64,000 nucleotides of DNA from Pseudomonas saliphila (GCF_008638345.1 NZ_VTVA01000015.1:1-64000); one strand, 5' to 3'; counted from the stretch's first letter, positions 54,104 to 62,263 are shown. Numbers and translations are program-made. The notes: generated by a model not told the origin, from the sequence alone.

Positions 54104-54745
54104 ATGTTTCAACTTTTGCCCAAGCTGTTCACCGCCCCGCGTTCCGCCTGGCTGCCTATTCGGGAACACGCGGAGCAACACCCGTGGGGGTTTCTTCCGG
54201 TCTTGCTTGTACTGTCGCTCATACCTGCCATCTGCGCCTACTTCGGCACGGCTCACGTCGGGTGGGAGCTCTTCGGTAGCGAAAATCCTACCTACCTTAA
54301 CCAGGCCAGCGCGCTGTATCTGGCGGTCATGGTTTATCTGGGCTTTCTCTGCGGCGTTTCTATCATGGCGTTGATGACACGCTGGGTCCTGTTTCGTACA
54401 CCCGTGCGCCCGAGCCTGCTGCTCGCTTTCACCTTTGCCACCTGCCTCTCTGTTCCGCTGATGCTGGCCAGCATCGGAGCGATAATACCGCTGCGCATGA
54501 TGCTTCTACTTTTCGCATTCCTGGGCACCCTGTATTCCGTAATTCTGCTGTTCAGCGGGCTTCCGGTGTTCATGCATTTGAAGCGCAACGACCACACGCG
54601 CTTCTATGCTGCCTGCATCCTCGGCGTCGGGTTTCTGGTCTTCCTCACCAACGGTTTTGTCTTCATGGAACTGTGGTGGCAACCCCTGAGTGGTGGTGAA
54701 TACATAAGCGAGCCCAGCGAGCCTGAAAGCCTGCCACAGCCATGA
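54104..54745 (+). CDS. Yip1-domain membrane protein
   Basis: The product is 213 residues with about five membrane helices (near 32-48, 70-92, 104-130, 136-155, 168-190). The N-terminal 'LPKLFTAPRSAWLPIREH' and proline-poor helices match the Yip1 family of bacterial inner-membrane proteins, whose function is unknown. GGAG lies 9 bases before the ATG. A loose AlgU-like pair (GAACTA, 17 bases, TCAAC at 54035-54062) precedes it. It begins the stress-gene neighbourhood but stands alone. Confidence 0.75.
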   Translation: MFQLLPKLFTAPRSAWLPIREHAEQHPWGFLPVLLVLSLIPAICAYFGTAHVGWELFGSENPTYLNQASALYLAVMVYLGFLCGVSIMALMTRWVLFRTPVRPSLLLAFTFATCLSVPLMLASIGAIIPLRMMLLLFAFLGTLYSVILLFSGLPVFMHLKRNDHTRFYAACILGVGFLVFLTNGFVFMELWWQPLSGGEYISEPSEPESLPQP

Positions 54746-54852
54746 ACAACATCGTTTCGAGTGTCTCGAGTTAGAGTCGGAGATCAACCTGACTTCATAA
54801 AGTTCAATTCGTTATTGGATTATTCCGGTGCGTTCCAATGTAACGTTTTTAC

Positions 54853-54879
54853 GAACTTTTGAATAAATAGCCAATCCAT
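54853..54879 (+). promoter_or_regulatory. AlgU (sigma-22)-like promoter of the DUF4142 unit
   Basis: GAACTT (54853-54858), then 16 bases, then TCCAT (54875-54879). The -35 is a perfect match to the AlgU/RpoE consensus GAACTT-N16/17-TCtgA; the -10 matches in TC only. It is 53 bases upstream of the small gene at 54932. Confidence 0.5.
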
Positions 54880-54931
54880 ATTACCGAGTCGAGCGAAACG
54901 CTCATGTCACACACCGACGCATGGAGGAAGA

Positions 54932-55093
54932 ATGAAGCGGCAAGATAACGCTCCGCATCCTGAACCGATGGCGGAAACTCAATCCGGAGCGGCACCCTTC
55001 CCGTATAAGAATATACTCCCAGAGTTCTGTCCCGACCTTATCGGACAGCGCGATTTTTATAATCGTCTGGCAAGCGTTTACGCCCAGGCATAG
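54932..55093 (+). CDS. Small hypothetical protein before the DUF4142 gene
   Basis: A 53-residue frame starts MKRQDNAPHPEPM and ends LASVYAQA. A strong GGAGGAAGA ribosome-binding site ends immediately before the ATG. The product is soluble, proline-rich at the start, with 'FPYKNILPEFCPDLIGQRDFY' in the middle and one cysteine. It precedes the DUF4142 gene by 31 bases on the same strand, and an AlgU-like promoter precedes both, so they probably form an operon. I recognise no family. Confidence 0.6.
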   Translation: MKRQDNAPHPEPMAETQSGAAPFPYKNILPEFCPDLIGQRDFYNRLASVYAQA

Positions 55094-55124
55094 CGAATCA
55101 TCAATAAACCGAAGGATAACTAAC

Positions 55125-55637
55125 ATGACTACAGTGAACTATATAAAGAACGGTATGCTCGCAGTAATTCTCGGATTCTCTGCATCGTCCTGGGCTCAGG
55201 ATATGGATGCGACTGAATTTGTTGATGAAGCCACCGCCAAGGGTATCGCCGAAATCGAAACGGCGAAGCTTGCTGTCGAGCAAGCGCAAAGTCCTGAGGT
55301 CAAGTCTTATGCCGAGAAAATGATCGAGGACCATACCCAGCTCAATCAGGATCTGAAGGAACTTGCCCAGGAGAAGAATCTGGAAGTTTCGGATGATGCG
55401 ACCTTGATGGACCAGGCAAAGGCCATGATCCTGGAAATGCGCGAAGGTGAAGCGTTTGACGATCACTACGCCAGCAACCAGGTAAACGCCCACGAACAAA
55501 CCATCGAATTGTTCGAAAACGCTGCCGAGAATCTGAACGACGAAGACCTGCGCAAACTCGCCAAGGACAGCCTTGAAACACTACGCGAGCACCTTGCTAC
55601 CGCTAAGGAACTGGAAGCCCAATTCGAAGCTGAGTAA
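55125..55637 (+). CDS. DUF4142 exported ferritin-like four-helix protein
   Basis: The product is 170 residues with a signal peptide (about 1-25, 'AVILGFSASSWAQ') and an all-helical acidic domain with 'ATAKGIAEIETAKLAVEQAQSPEVKSYAEKMIEDHTQLNQDLKELA', the DUF4142 pattern. It should be a periplasmic ferritin-like bundle of unknown chemistry. Such genes are often stress-induced. The ribosome-binding site is AAGGA (55112-55116). Confidence 0.9.
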   Translation: MTTVNYIKNGMLAVILGFSASSWAQDMDATEFVDEATAKGIAEIETAKLAVEQAQSPEVKSYAEKMIEDHTQLNQDLKELAQEKNLEVSDDATLMDQAKAMILEMREGEAFDDHYASNQVNAHEQTIELFENAAENLNDEDLRKLAKDSLETLREHLATAKELEAQFEAE

Positions 55638-55963
55638 AGCTCAAGCGTGTTACCGTGGGGCAGCGCTCCGGCGCTGTACCCACCTTAGAGCACCTTGCCT
55701 TTCTGCATTATCCGCACCCTCCGCCCCATCATCCGCGCTAAGTAATGACTCTCCCGCCTTCGCAATAACTCCCACGCATCGACCGTTCTATCATTTGGTC
55801 TTTGGACCCCTAAACAGATCCCCAATCCCGTATCTATTGCTGCGTCCGCCCACCGGACACAGGATATCGCGACCAAGCACTCTATCACTCAGGCCCGCGA
55901 GACCAGCTCATGCTCGCTCCTGCATCCAGATAGCGACCGGCCGATTACGTCGAATACGCGCAC
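55638..55963. other. Intergenic region after the DUF4142 gene
   Basis: About 325 bases with low-complexity pyrimidine-rich stretches. A 67-codon minus-strand frame (55685-55888) has no ribosome-binding site or family resemblance. I see nothing else until the terminator at 55966. Confidence 0.4.
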
Positions 55964-55965
55964 AA

Positions 55966-55991
55966 AAAAGGGCAGCCTGAGCTGCCCTTTT
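55966..55991 (-). terminator. Terminator of the DUF2383 unit, possibly bidirectional
   Basis: AAAAGGGCAGC and GCTGCCCTTTT pair around a CTGA loop, with A and T tracts on both sides. It lies 17 bases past the stop of the minus-strand gene at 56008. Confidence 0.85.
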
Positions 55992-56007
55992 CAACGACGC
56001 TTAGTGA

Positions 56008-56463
56008 TCAGGACTTGTGGCTATCGCGTAGCGCCTTGACCTCATCATGATTACGCAGAACACCCTCATACTGACGCTGCACGACGGCACGAATATCCGG
56101 TGGCAGGTCCTTGTCGAGCGCCTTCTTGTAGCTTTTCTTGGCTACATCTTCACCGCGCTCACATTCGTTCAAAACGGCCTGATCGTCTTTACCTGTAATC
56201 GCCGATTTTATGTCTACCCAGCGCCGGTGCATATCACCGCTCATGCTGGTACTGTCTTCCGGATCGCCTCCGAGCTGGAGTACCAGGGCTTGTAACTCTG
56301 CGGCCGCCTTGCCACATTCTTGCGCACGCGCCGAAAAGGTATTTTTCAGATTCACGCTTTGCGCATCTTCAGCGCACTCCTTGAAGCCAGCCTCACCATC
56401 TTTGCTGGTTTCAATCAGGTCGTTAAGTGTGGAGATTACATCTTTAGTGTCCATGGTCGTCAT
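56008..56463 (-). CDS. PA2169-family (DUF2383) four-helix-bundle protein
   Basis: The product is 151 residues, soluble and helical. It has 'ISTLNDLIETSKDGEAGFKECAEDA' and 'SGDMHRRWVDIKSAITGKDDQAVLNECERGED', the pattern of the PA2169/DUF2383 family, a ferritin-like fold of unknown role linked with stress. GGAG precedes the ATG. It is downstream of the DUF2892 gene (59-base gap, same strand). Confidence 0.9.
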   Translation of the reverse strand: MTTMDTKDVISTLNDLIETSKDGEAGFKECAEDAQSVNLKNTFSARAQECGKAAAELQALVLQLGGDPEDSTSMSGDMHRRWVDIKSAITGKDDQAVLNECERGEDVAKKSYKKALDKDLPPDIRAVVQRQYEGVLRNHDEVKALRDSHKS

Positions 56464-56522
56464 AATTGACTCCTGTTAGAACGAAAGTGTTGTTTACTCG
56501 AGCACACGCAGCGAATAGCGCT

Positions 56523-56828
56523 TCAGCCCATCTTTTGCATCATTTTCTTCTTCATCTCGCAATGACCTGTCATTCCGCGGTAAATCGCCGCCCCGCCCAT
56601 GGCAAGACTGATTAACCCGAACAATCCGCCTTTGCGCAGCCCTTTGCTCAGCAGCAAGGCACCACCTGCCACGGAAATCACACGCTCCATGCCGGTCACG
56701 TTAATCTCACTGGAGGTTCCGGACTTGACTGGGCTCGTCTGGGTCTGAGGCTGGGTCGCCGGACCCGCGTTGGGGGTTGTACTCGTCGCCGTGACATTTC
56801 CCTGTTGAGGCTGATTTGTCTGAACCAT
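56523..56828 (-). CDS. DUF2892-like small membrane protein
   Basis: The product is 101 residues. A threonine/glutamine/proline-rich soluble start (1-45) leads to a DUF2892-type hydrophobic hairpin: 'NVTGMERVISVAGGALLLSKGLRKGGLFGLISLAMGGAAIYRGMTGHC' (about 44-92), ending in a basic methionine-rich tail. YgaP-type membrane segments look alike. AGAAGGGG lies just before the ATG. Upstream, GAACCA-N16-TCTTT (56892-56918, minus strand) is a weak AlgU-like promoter. Confidence 0.8.
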   Translation of the reverse strand: MVQTNQPQQGNVTATSTTPNAGPATQPQTQTSPVKSGTSSEINVTGMERVISVAGGALLLSKGLRKGGLFGLISLAMGGAAIYRGMTGHCEMKKKMMQKMG

Positions 56829-56967
56829 AAGTTTCCCCTTCTAAGTTTGTCGTTAAAGTATTCAGCAGCGGAGGGAGTTGCCGCGTGTAATAAAGACCCG
56901 CGGGCCATCGAGTGGTTCAACTACTCCGCATTCACACCTAAAAACAAGAAAGCTACCCGACAATTAT

Positions 56968-57195
56968 TCATCGACTGCTACGGCGGCCTAGATTTCCATG
57001 GCCGAGCCCTTTCTGTGGACTTCGCTCAGATCCGAATTTCTGCCAAGCTTTCTCGTGAAAGTGATAAGCAACGGTATTTACAATGGGTTCGATAAGGGCA
57101 ATCAAACCGCCCGTTATAACGCTCCCCGTAATTAAATAGGCGACAGTAAACGCAACGATGAAATGAACAACTGCGAAGGTCAATGTCTTCAGCAT
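56968..57195 (-). CDS. DUF2061 small membrane protein
   Basis: The product is 75 residues: 'LKTLTFAVVHFIVAFTVAYLITGSVITGGLIALIEPIVNTVAYHFHEKAW' has the two membrane helices and terminal HEKxW of DUF2061. The last 20 residues are basic. Function unknown. GGGAG lies 7 bases before the ATG. It follows the DUF892 gene after 40 bases on the same strand and is probably co-expressed with it. Confidence 0.85.
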   Translation of the reverse strand: MLKTLTFAVVHFIVAFTVAYLITGSVITGGLIALIEPIVNTVAYHFHEKAWQKFGSERSPQKGLGHGNLGRRSSR

Positions 57196-57235
57196 TTCAC
57201 TCCCGCTCGGAACAGTTCCAGGCCCGGTCCGATGA

Positions 57236-57754
57236 TTATCGTTTTGCCGCCATATCAGGGTTGGCGTCGCGAGTAAGATAAGCTTGCGTAAGCTCTGGTA
57301 GGTGGGCTTTCAACCAGTCCGCCATTGCTTCTTCTTGCGGAAGTATTTGTTCACAGGCGCGCTGCGTTTCGAGATCACCAACTGCCTTGGCGGCCGCAAT
57401 CAAAACCGTATAGGAAGCAATTTCCATATGTTCGAACACATACCCGGCCATCGCACCTTTAACGACTTCGTCACTGACAAACATGCCGGAAGCGCCCTGA
57501 CTGAATGCCATTAGCTTGCCGCCTATATCCTTAATTGTGGAAGGGCTGGTGTTCAGCCGCGCCAGACACTCATCCAGAAGCTTTTGCTGGCCCAGGGTCT
57601 CCTCAATATGCTGGTCGATCCGTGCCTTGAGTTCTGGATAATGTTCTAGCCGCGAAGACTGCGCTTTCAACATTGATTCAGCCTGCTGCTCCATCGCATG
57701 CGCATCCCGTAGCCAATCAACCAGATTATCGACTTTCGCCTCTTTACCGGCCAT
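57236..57754 (-). CDS. DUF892 (YciE/YciF) ferritin-like protein
   Basis: The product is 172 residues, a four-helix bundle of the YciE/YciF family: 'LVDWLRDAHAMEQQAESMLKAQ', 'IEETLGQQKLLDECLARLNTSPS' and 'EHMEIASYTVLIAAAKAVGD...ILPQEEAMADWLKAHLP'. The acidic and histidine residues on the four helices suggest a diiron site. Family members are stress-induced. A near-perfect AlgU promoter starts 33 bases before its ATG. Confidence 0.92.
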   Translation of the reverse strand: MAGKEAKVDNLVDWLRDAHAMEQQAESMLKAQSSRLEHYPELKARIDQHIEETLGQQKLLDECLARLNTSPSTIKDIGGKLMAFSQGASGMFVSDEVVKGAMAGYVFEHMEIASYTVLIAAAKAVGDLETQRACEQILPQEEAMADWLKAHLPELTQAYLTRDANPDMAAKR

Positions 57755-57786
57755 CTGGATGCCCCCTTGTGAATGAGCCTGTTACT

Positions 57787-57813
57787 TCAGAAAGGGCAAA
57801 GCGAACGAAGTTC
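57787..57813 (-). promoter_or_regulatory. AlgU (sigma-22) promoter of the DUF892 unit
   Basis: On the minus strand GAACTT (57808-57813), exactly 16 bases, then TCTGA (57787-57791). This is a perfect match to the published AlgU/RpoE consensus. It lies 33-59 bases before the DUF892 start. Confidence 0.8.
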
Positions 57814-57951
57814 CGCCCAATGCAAACAAAGAATATACGCAGCTGGATTACACGCTCTCCGCTCCTGCGCTTATCTTTATCCCCCGCCGGGATATGATTC
57901 CTCCATAGATTCAAGCGTCCCATTAATAACTATTTAATATATAAAAACTCT

Positions 57952-57978
57952 GAACGTTCTGGCAGATCAAACTTCTAC
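57952..57978 (+). promoter_or_regulatory. AlgU-like promoter of the ferritin-like unit
   Basis: GAACGT (57952-57957), 16 bases, TCTAC (57974-57978). Each box differs from the AlgU consensus by one (-35) or two (-10) bases. It is 46 bases upstream of the gene at 58024 and is divergent from the site at 57787. Confidence 0.55.
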
Positions 57979-58023
57979 TTTGTACTACTACGTCAACATG
58001 CCACTAACCGCTGGAGGCATTTC

Positions 58024-59193
58024 ATGCACGGACTTACGGGAATATTCGACAACCAGGGCGTTCCGCTTGAAAAGCAGGAATTCTCCTGGAAGGAAATTGC
58101 CAGCAAGCCGATCAGTAAACTGGACGATGATGCTTTTACCCGGGTGCGCGTGATACTTATGAATGGTATCGAGCAAGACGCCTTGAGACTGAAGCATATC
58201 GGTGCACGGATGAATAAATCGCTACGGCTGCCTCTGGCTCAGGTGCGGCGAGTAGAACAGCACCAGATGACCTCGATCAACTGGCTCCTTTCCTCCGACC
58301 ACTCGCCTCTGGAAACCACTGTTGCGTATGAGCAGGTAGCGATCGAGGTGACTGCGGCAGTTGCGCAAAACGAACCTGACCCCTATCAGGCGCAGACCTA
58401 CCGCTTTGGTCTGCTGGAAGATTTTGATCACTTATATCGTTACTCCGCCATGCTCGACCGACTGGAAGGCAAGGATGCAAACAACATCCTGCAGGGGTAC
58501 ACCGACATCATCCCCGCCCGACCCACCTCCGAGCACCACCGCGCGCCGGAAAGTGATTTACGCGACAATTATGAGAAAGATAGCGCAGCGCTGATTACCA
58601 AGATTCACGCCGCCATGATTACGGCTGCTGAATATCAGACCCACGACTACTACATGAACATCGGCCCACTGTTTGCCGACCCCGTCGCCCGTCAGCTCTA
58701 TGCCGAGATCGCGTCGGTGGAGGAGCAGCATGTGACGCAGTACGGTTCATTGATGGACCCCGATGAATCATTCCTCGAAAAATGGCTGATTCACGAAGCC
58801 ATGGAGGTCTACAACTACGAGGCCTGCGCCAAACAGGAGGATAACCCCCGTATCAAGGCCATGTGGGAACGCTTCCTGGACTACGAGCTGGGGCACCTGA
58901 ACCTGGTCTGTGACCTGTTCAAGCAGTACGAGCGCCGTGACCCAGCGGAAATCCTCGGTGGTTCTGTGCCCGCCATGATCGAGTTCAAGAGTCAGCGCGA
59001 GTTCGTCCGCAAGGTGGTTGCCGAAGAAGTCAACCTGCGTACCTCGGGCAGCAATTATGTCCAGAAGCAGGAAGAAAGTCCGTTGTCGCTGGCTTACCGG
59101 ACCCAGATGAACACCCCCATTATCCCGTCGAACATTGCCTCTGCAGGCTACGAATGGCGACCGGGCACCGAATTGGCAGAGAAAAAATCCTAG
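58024..59193 (+). CDS. Two-domain ferritin-like diiron protein
   Basis: The product is 389 residues, soluble and helical, of no family I can name. The second half has a full diiron ligand set: Glu203, Glu233-x-x-His236, Glu261 and Glu288-x-x-His291. The first half has similar, weaker spacing (Glu50, Glu78 with His80, Glu108, Asp133-x-x-His136), suggesting an ancient duplication. GGAGG lies 6 bases before the ATG. It is followed nine bases later by another ferritin-like gene, so the two are probably translated from one message. Confidence 0.75.
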   Translation: MHGLTGIFDNQGVPLEKQEFSWKEIASKPISKLDDDAFTRVRVILMNGIEQDALRLKHIGARMNKSLRLPLAQVRRVEQHQMTSINWLLSSDHSPLETTVAYEQVAIEVTAAVAQNEPDPYQAQTYRFGLLEDFDHLYRYSAMLDRLEGKDANNILQGYTDIIPARPTSEHHRAPESDLRDNYEKDSAALITKIHAAMITAAEYQTHDYYMNIGPLFADPVARQLYAEIASVEEQHVTQYGSLMDPDESFLEKWLIHEAMEVYNYEACAKQEDNPRIKAMWERFLDYELGHLNLVCDLFKQYERRDPAEILGGSVPAMIEFKSQREFVRKVVAEEVNLRTSGSNYVQKQEESPLSLAYRTQMNTPIIPSNIASAGYEWRPGTELAEKKS

Positions 59194-59202
59194 GAGGCTT
59201 CC

Positions 59203-59934
59203 ATGGCAAGCTCAGCAAAAATGGGCCATAACCTGACCGGCGCCCAGATGTCCCCCAAGGACACGGAAAAGATGGTCGATCTGATCAAGCGCTACCCGGC
59301 GGACGTCCCAGGCAACGCATCAGACCTGTTGATTGCCCGTCGTAATGAAACCAGCGAATCCGACCGCATCGGCTCGGTACCTGTGCCGGGTTCCGCCAAG
59401 GGGAAGCTAAAGTCGACCTTTGAAAAGATGATGGGCAAGAACCCTGAGGTGCTGATCGACAAGCTCGGGGAACGGCTTGCTTACGAGCGCACCGGCGTGC
59501 GCCTCTATGAAGCCGCCATCGCCAAGGTTCAAGCTCTGGATACCGGCGCCGGTGCCCCACCGGACCTGCTGAAGACGCTGCAGACCATACGCAACGAAGA
59601 AGAAGAGCATTTCCATCTACTGGTTGCCGCGGTGGAAAAGCTCGGCGCAGATCCAACAGCGATGACCCCATCAGCGGACGTCGCTGGCGTCATCGCCCTT
59701 GGCGTGATGCAGGTTCTCACCGACCCCCGCACAAACATTTCCCACGCGCTCAATGCACTGCTGACGATTGAGCTGGCTGATAACGCGGCGTGGGAGCTAT
59801 TGATTGAGATGGCCGAGAGTGCGGGCCAGAAGAGCATCGCCAAAAGTTTCGGAAAAGCCCTTACCCAGGAACAGCAACACGTTGCCAATATCAAAGCACT
59901 ACTCAGACAGGACCAGCTAACCCAGTTGTCCTGA
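59203..59934 (+). CDS. Ferritin-like diiron protein
   Basis: The product is 243 residues. A variable N-terminal tail of about 80 residues is followed by a four-helix domain with Glu95 ('LAYERTGVRLYEA'), Glu133-x-x-His136 ('NEEEEHFHLL'), Glu190 or Glu198 and Glu223-x-x-His226 ('TQEQQHVANI'), the ligand set of ferritin-like diiron proteins. AGGAGG lies 5 bases before the ATG. It pairs with the upstream two-domain protein. Possible roles are iron or peroxide handling in stress; this is inference from fold and neighbours. Confidence 0.78.
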   Translation: MASSAKMGHNLTGAQMSPKDTEKMVDLIKRYPADVPGNASDLLIARRNETSESDRIGSVPVPGSAKGKLKSTFEKMMGKNPEVLIDKLGERLAYERTGVRLYEAAIAKVQALDTGAGAPPDLLKTLQTIRNEEEEHFHLLVAAVEKLGADPTAMTPSADVAGVIALGVMQVLTDPRTNISHALNALLTIELADNAAWELLIEMAESAGQKSIAKSFGKALTQEQQHVANIKALLRQDQLTQLS

Positions 59935-60017
59935 TAAAAAGCCCGACACAGGCTCAGGGCCGACTCGGTCGGCTAGCCTATCCGCATTCCGTTGCGGAGC
60001 CCATATGAGGAAATACC

Positions 60018-60479
60018 ATGAATGCCATAGAGCTACTGGTCCAGGATCATGAAAAGCTCAAGAAGCTACTTGAACAGATCAGTTCCACTACCGACCGAGC
60101 GGCCAAGACACGTGCTGACGTTCTGGCGCAGATCGAAGCCGAAGTGCTGAGCCATACTCAGATTGAAGAAAAGATTTTCTATCCCGCCTACCGCGACGCG
60201 AGCGACAAGGAAGGGGTGAAGATGTATCACGAGGCAGTCGAAGAACACCGCGCTGTCAGCGAACTGGTATTACCGGATTTGCTGAAAACAAAGCCCGACT
60301 CCGTGCAGTTCTCCGGACGTATCAAGGTGCTCAAAGAACTACTGGAACATCACATGGAGGAGGAAGAAAGCGAAATGTTTCCTGAGGCCAAAGAGGTTCT
60401 CAAGCCCGAGGAGCTGGTCAGACTGGGACAGGAAATGGAAGCAATGAAGAAAACCATCAAGGCCGAGATGAAGAAGTAA
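60018..60479 (+). CDS. Hemerythrin-domain protein
   Basis: The product is 153 residues with the hemerythrin iron ligands: His11 ('VQDHEKL'), His46 with Glu50 ('SHTQIEEKIFYP'), His71/His77 ('YHEAVEEHRAV') and His111/His112 with Glu116 ('EHHMEEEESEMFP'). It may bind dioxygen, nitric oxide or iron in the cytoplasm. TGAGGAAA lies 6 bases before the ATG. It ends the stress block, next to tRNA-Lys. Confidence 0.93.
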   Translation: MNAIELLVQDHEKLKKLLEQISSTTDRAAKTRADVLAQIEAEVLSHTQIEEKIFYPAYRDASDKEGVKMYHEAVEEHRAVSELVLPDLLKTKPDSVQFSGRIKVLKELLEHHMEEEESEMFPEAKEVLKPEELVRLGQEMEAMKKTIKAEMKK

Positions 60480-60563
60480 CAACGCTGTCGGGGTTGGCGA
60501 TCGGCTGCCCCGGCAAGCACAATCGGCTCAAGCGGGATTGTAAAGCGAAGGACATCAAGAAAG

Positions 60564-60639
60564 TGGTGGGTCGTGTAGGATTCGAACCTACGACCAATTG
60601 GTTAAAAGCCAACTGCTCTACCAACTGAGCTAACGACCC
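60564..60639 (-). tRNA. tRNA-Lys (TTT)
   Basis: The reverse complement gives a 76-base tRNA starting GGGTCGT with anticodon TTT (loop CTTTTAA), T-loop GGTTCGAATCC and encoded CCA. In P. aeruginosa the tRNA-Lys near the tol-pal cluster is a well-known island attachment site (from memory). Confidence 0.97.
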
Positions 60640-60653
60640 TTTTGATGCGCGGT

Positions 60654-60681
60654 ATATTACTGATTTAACACAGAAACTCAA
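60654..60681 (-). promoter_or_regulatory. Promoter of tRNA-Lys
   Basis: On the minus strand TTGAGT (60676-60681), 16 bases, TAATAT (60654-60659), then a GC-rich discriminator. Confidence 0.65.
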
Positions 60682-60858
60682 GAATTTTTTTGCAGATTTT
60701 TATACGTACAGAGTCGTCTGCACGACTGTCACAGCAAACTCGGCGACCCACGATATACAACTGTCGCAACGGCCACAGGCCCAACCTTGGGTATCGGTCA
60801 GGGCTGATCCGAAGATTCAGGGAAACGGCAGAGCGAACGCCCTGCCGAGGGAGATAGC

Positions 60859-61695
60859 CTAACTGAGGTTATCCAGATCGCGCCGCGCTAATTGGGCCGC
60901 GGACGAACTCGGGTGCTTGGACAGCACCTCCTGATACAGCTGCCGCGCCTTGTCCGCATTACCTAAACGGCGTTCGACATCTGCCAGCTTGTACAAGGCA
61001 TCCGCCTCTTTACGATGCCCCGCAAAATTACTGATGACCTGTGCGAATGCGCGACCGGCTGACTCCAGGTCCGACTCTGCCAGATACACCTCACCCAGCC
61101 AATACTGCGCGTTACCCGCATAGCTGCTATCGGGATAGCGACGCAAAAACGCATTGAACGCCATGGCTGCTTTCTCGAAGTCGCGCGCTTTGACCAGATC
61201 AAAGGCGGCTTCGTAAAGCAGCTTTTCCCGTTCGGGATCTGCCGGGGCCTGCTGAGTACCGCCGTTGGATGGCGACGCAGCTGGGGCGTTCGCCCGTGGT
61301 GCCTGTTCGGCCGGGGGCTGAACGGTTGCAAGCGGATCATCGGGCGAGCCATTGCCCGTCCCGTTCCGCAGTGGTGCTGTGGTACCGCCCGTCAAAGATG
61401 ATAACCGGCGATCAAGATCTTCGTACTGATCCAGCTGATTCTGTTCCAGCTGCTTCAGTCTATGTTCCTGCTCTTCAAGCAGGCCTCGCAACATCGATAC
61501 TTCCTGCTGCAGCTGATCCAGCTGCTGCATGAGCTGGCCCTCAAGCGAGAGCCGGCCCCCAGACGTCGCAGGCGCAGGAGTGGCTGGCTGGCTGGGGCGA
61601 GCTCCGCCCGAGCTACCATCGATAATCGGTGCCTGTGCCAAAGCCGTTAACGGCGACAACAGACAGATAAACGCAACACTCCTGAACCCTTTCAT
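60859..61695 (-). CDS. cpoB: Cell division coordinator CpoB (YbgF)
   Basis: CpoB is a periplasmic protein that ties the Tol-Pal system to peptidoglycan synthesis at division. The product is 278 residues: signal peptide (1 to about 20, 'LSPLTALAQ'), trimerising coiled coil (about 50-95, 'QLMQQLDQLQQEVSMLRGLLEEQEHRLKQLEQNQ'), a low-complexity Pro/Ala linker (100-150) and three tetratricopeptide repeats (about 155-275). It follows pal after nine bases on the same strand. Confidence 0.95.
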   Translation of the reverse strand: MKGFRSVAFICLLSPLTALAQAPIIDGSSGGARPSQPATPAPATSGGRLSLEGQLMQQLDQLQQEVSMLRGLLEEQEHRLKQLEQNQLDQYEDLDRRLSSLTGGTTAPLRNGTGNGSPDDPLATVQPPAEQAPRANAPAASPSNGGTQQAPADPEREKLLYEAAFDLVKARDFEKAAMAFNAFLRRYPDSSYAGNAQYWLGEVYLAESDLESAGRAFAQVISNFAGHRKEADALYKLADVERRLGNADKARQLYQEVLSKHPSSSAAQLARRDLDNLS

Positions 61696-61704
61696 GCGAC
61701 CTCT

Positions 61705-62220
61705 TTACTTACGCAGTTCTACGCGACGGTTCTGAGCCCAGTCTTCTTCGCTGGAACCCAGTGCATCAGGCTTCTCTTCACCGTAGGAAACCAGCTCCAG
61801 CTGTGCAGGAGAAACGCCCTGCAGTACCAGATAGCGCTGAACCGCACCGGCACGACGCTCGCCCAGAGCCATGTTGTACTCGCGAGTACCGCGCTCGTCG
61901 GTATGCCCTTCAAGCACTACGCGATTACCTTCGGACTTGAGATCCTTGGCGTGAACGTCCAGGGCCTGCATGGCTTCCTGTTTCAGATCAGCGCTGTCGA
62001 ATTCGAAGTAGAAAGTAGTGATTGCGCGCAGAGCGGCTTCTTCGCTGCTCACACCGTCATCCATCGAGGAAGGAGAGGTGCTGGTGTAACCGGCGTTCGG
62101 GTCAGTTGCCCCGGTGCCAGCGCCAGTGCCAGAGGCATCACCGCCCTTGGAGGAACAACCTACAACCAGACCAAACGCTACAACCAGAGCTGCGAACTTG
62201 CCGAACTTGATAACTTCCAT
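61705..62220 (-). CDS. pal: Peptidoglycan-associated lipoprotein Pal (OprL)
   Basis: Pal anchors the outer membrane to peptidoglycan. The start at 62220 gives [16 protein letters not shown] and lipobox VVGC (Cys22), as in OprL; an adjacent ATG at 62223 is possible. AGGAG lies 7 bases upstream. The 171-residue product has a glycine/threonine-rich linker and an OmpA-like domain with '[10 protein letters not shown]', '[29 protein letters not shown]' and '[22 protein letters not shown]'. Confidence 0.97.
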   Translation of the reverse strand: MEVIKFGKFAALVVAFGLVVGCSSKGGDASGTGAGTGATDPNAGYTSTSPSSMDDGVSSEEAALRAITTFYFEFDSADLKQEAMQALDVHAKDLKSEGNRVVLEGHTDERGTREYNMALGERRAGAVQRYLVLQGVSPAQLELVSYGEEKPDALGSSEEDWAQNRRVELRK

Positions 62221-62263
62221 CATAAAACTCCTGAAAACCCCATACGGTTTGTGTTGGTGCACC

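Noticed and set aside
55685-55888. 67-codon minus-strand frame after the DUF4142 gene
   Set aside because: No ribosome-binding site, no family resemblance, and overlaps low-complexity sequence.
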